Positions 6,069 to 7,232 of a stretch of DNA of 7,232 nt are shown in pieces. Under the pieces are notes generated by a model that saw only the letters and a list, made by a program, of their open reading frames with translations, searched no databases and was not told the origin of the DNA. Each line of letters begins with the position of its first letter. The first letter of the stretch is position 1. The stretch lies in assembly GCA_023427575.1 (NCBI GenBank), contig JAEZAY010000402.1:1-7232 (forward strand). Reading direction: 5' to 3'. Made by a program: the position numbers and the translations under genes. Origin of the DNA: Bacteroidota bacterium (lineage in GTDB: Bacteria > Bacteroidota > Bacteroidia > Chitinophagales > Chitinophagaceae).

Positions 6069-7049
6069 TCAGATCGTTTTACCCACTCTTTCAAGCAATG
6101 CTTTGGTAGCCAGAATTCCTTCCGCCTCACTGAGCTTGCTTCCTTCGTATTCGATACCGATATAACCCGTATAGTTAGCCGCTTTAACGATCGGCAGCAT
6201 TTTAGCATAGTCAGTTTCGATGCAATTTCCCTGAGCGTCGAAATCGTTGGCTTTTGCGCTTACGCCTTTTGCATAGGGCATCATCTCCTCTACCCCCTTG
6301 TAACGATCGTACATTTCAACACAGGCATTGTTTCCAGATTCGTCTTTACCATGTTTGATGCAGAAGTTGCCAAAATCTGGAAGGGTACCGCAATTGGAAA
6401 GCCCCACATTTTTAATCACGTCGCTCAGCCATTGGCCATTGGAGGAAAAGCCGCCATGATTTTCTACTATGATCCCTATATTGTCTTTCTGAGCGTACTC
6501 GCTAAGTTTGCGCAATCCCTCGGTTCCCGCTTTTGCAACTTCTTCCGAAGATCCTTCACCGTAACAATTTACCCGAATGGAATGGCAGCCGAGAAATTTG
6601 GCGGCATCCACCCATTTATAATGATTTTCTACGGCTTTCAGTCTTTCGGCTGCATTCAGATTAGCCATTTGTCCTTCGCCATCAATCATGATCAGAACAC
6701 TGGTAACGCCATTATCATCGCAGCGCTTTTTCAGCTCGGCAAGGTATTTTTCATCTTTGGCCTTGTCTTTAAAAAATTGATTTACGTATTCAACGGCACT
6801 GATTCCAAAATCATTTTTTGCTTTCGCGGGAAAATCAAGATTATCAAACTCCTTGGCAAAAAGAGTTTTATGCAGCGACCATTGTGCAAGGGAGATCTTA
6901 AAGAACAATTCATTTTCGGTTTTTGCCGGATTGGCTGCTGTATCCGGATTTTCCGGATTCCCGTCACCACAGGCCGATAAAAGGGTACTTCCAAATGAAA
7001 CGCCCAGGGTGGTTAATCCGAGCGAGCGGAGAAAGTCTTTGCGATGCAT
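6069..7049 (-). CDS. Tat-type lipoprotein, sugar phosphate isomerase/epimerase (xylose isomerase-like TIM barrel)
   Basis: This 326-residue protein opens with MHRKDFL, a lysine variant of the Tat twin-arginine motif common in Bacteroidota, then a hydrophobic stretch and lipobox L24-S25-A26-C27. A polar Asn/Pro/Asp linker (28-47) leads to an AP-endonuclease-2 / xylose isomerase-like barrel (about 50-322). Likely metal ligands are E196 in VENHGG, D225 in LPDFGNF and E300 in IGIEYEG. The usual fourth ligand, a His after strand 7, is not obvious: that segment reads GVSAKANDFD. Relatives isomerise, epimerise or hydrate sugars, and some act with DUF1080 proteins and Gfo/Idh/MocA dehydrogenases on 3-keto sugars; the reaction here is unknown. 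It is convergent with the Asp-box gene and monocistronic within the window. No consensus promoter is seen upstream. Start 7049 is fixed by the signal peptide. Family is secure, specificity is not. Confidence 0.92.
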   Translation of the reverse strand: MHRKDFLRSLGLTTLGVSFGSTLLSACGDGNPENPDTAANPAKTENELFFKISLAQWSLHKTLFAKEFDNLDFPAKAKNDFGISAVEYVNQFFKDKAKDEKYLAELKKRCDDNGVTSVLIMIDGEGQMANLNAAERLKAVENHYKWVDAAKFLGCHSIRVNCYGEGSSEEVAKAGTEGLRKLSEYAQKDNIGIIVENHGGFSSNGQWLSDVIKNVGLSNCGTLPDFGNFCIKHGKDESGNNACVEMYDRYKGVEEMMPYAKGVSAKANDFDAQGNCIETDYAKMLPIVKAANYTGYIGIEYEGSKLSEAEGILATKALLERVGKTI

Positions 7050-7232
7050 ACAATGTGTTTTTGATAATAAATAGAATTGGAACCTTAAGATAAGCGCAAT
7101 ATTTTATCTGAAAGAATGAAAATTGAATTTCCCGTCCAACATCCGACTGAACTCCAGGCTCCAGACCATTAGTGTCCGGTTAAGATTTATTACGCAGCCC
7201 GATTTTTATGCGCCAAATTTTTTCTAAAAAAA
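7050..7232 (-). other. Upstream region of the TIM-barrel gene
   Basis: This 183-bp AT-rich stretch should contain the promoter and leader of the minus-strand TIM-barrel gene. I find no good TAnnTTTG box (the nearest, TATCTTAA on the minus strand near 7083-7090, matches six of eight) and no Shine-Dalgarno. No gene or RNA is recognisable. Confidence 0.4.

Noticed and set aside
6351..6980. 209-codon plus-strand open frame opposite the TIM-barrel gene
   Set aside because: It mirrors a well-supported coding gene; its phenylalanine/isoleucine-rich translation is typical of an antisense shadow.
2368..7207. 12-bp match AAAAATCGGGCT at 2368-2379 and inverted at 7196-7207
   Set aside because: One or more 12-bp matches are expected by chance over this length, and the flanks do not extend it into element ends or target duplications.
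1..7232. Mobile element, CRISPR array, tRNA, phage or defence system
   Set aside because: No transposase, terminal repeats with target duplications, regular spaced repeats, tRNA-like T-loop and acceptor stem, or nuclease/toxin motifs were found on either strand.

Overview
The window looks like ordinary chromosomal DNA from a member of the Bacteroidota, most plausibly a Chitinophagaceae- or Cytophagales-like glycan degrader. Four things point there: signal peptides ending in 'AQ' (GYAQ, TFAQ); almost no Shine-Dalgarno sequences in A/T-rich leaders; one exact match to the Bacteroidota -7 promoter consensus TAnnTTTG; and the gene families themselves (tandem DUF1080, GH20, a Tat-type lipoprotein TIM barrel). 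The genus is not identifiable from the sequence alone.

Layout, left to right. Bases 1-173 show no gene. A minus-strand pair follows: a 121-residue unrecognised three-helix membrane protein (1986 to 1621), then a secreted two-domain DUF1080 / 3-keto-glycoside hydrolase-like protein (1538 to 174), 82 bp apart with no clear terminator between them. A long divergent intergenic region (1987-2716, about 730 bp) is AT-rich, stop-rich and unusually full of short inverted repeats; it contains no gene that I can defend. A plus-strand secreted GH20 beta-N-acetylhexosaminidase (2717-4615) ends at a textbook intrinsic terminator (4634-4660). A plus-strand lipoprotein with an Asp-box (BNR, sialidase-like) fold and a CxCC motif follows (4746-5972). 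It converges on a minus-strand Tat-type lipoprotein of the sugar phosphate isomerase/epimerase TIM-barrel family (7049 to 6069), with a perfect stem-loop between the two. Bases 7050-7232 are the upstream region of that last gene.

Functionally, all four recognisable proteins carry export signals and belong to families that act on carbohydrates or have carbohydrate-enzyme folds. GH20 would release terminal beta-GlcNAc or GalNAc. DUF1080 proteins and lipoprotein TIM-barrel isomerases are known partners in Bacteroidota 3-keto-glycoside breakdown, normally together with a Gfo/Idh/MocA dehydrogenase that is absent here. The genes lie in at least four transcription units, so this is a loose neighbourhood, not one operon. 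There is no SusC/SusD pair, mobile element, CRISPR array, tRNA or rRNA. I see no convincing new multi-gene system. The best leads are the CxCC propeller lipoprotein, the split 3-keto-sugar set and the structured intergenic DNA.
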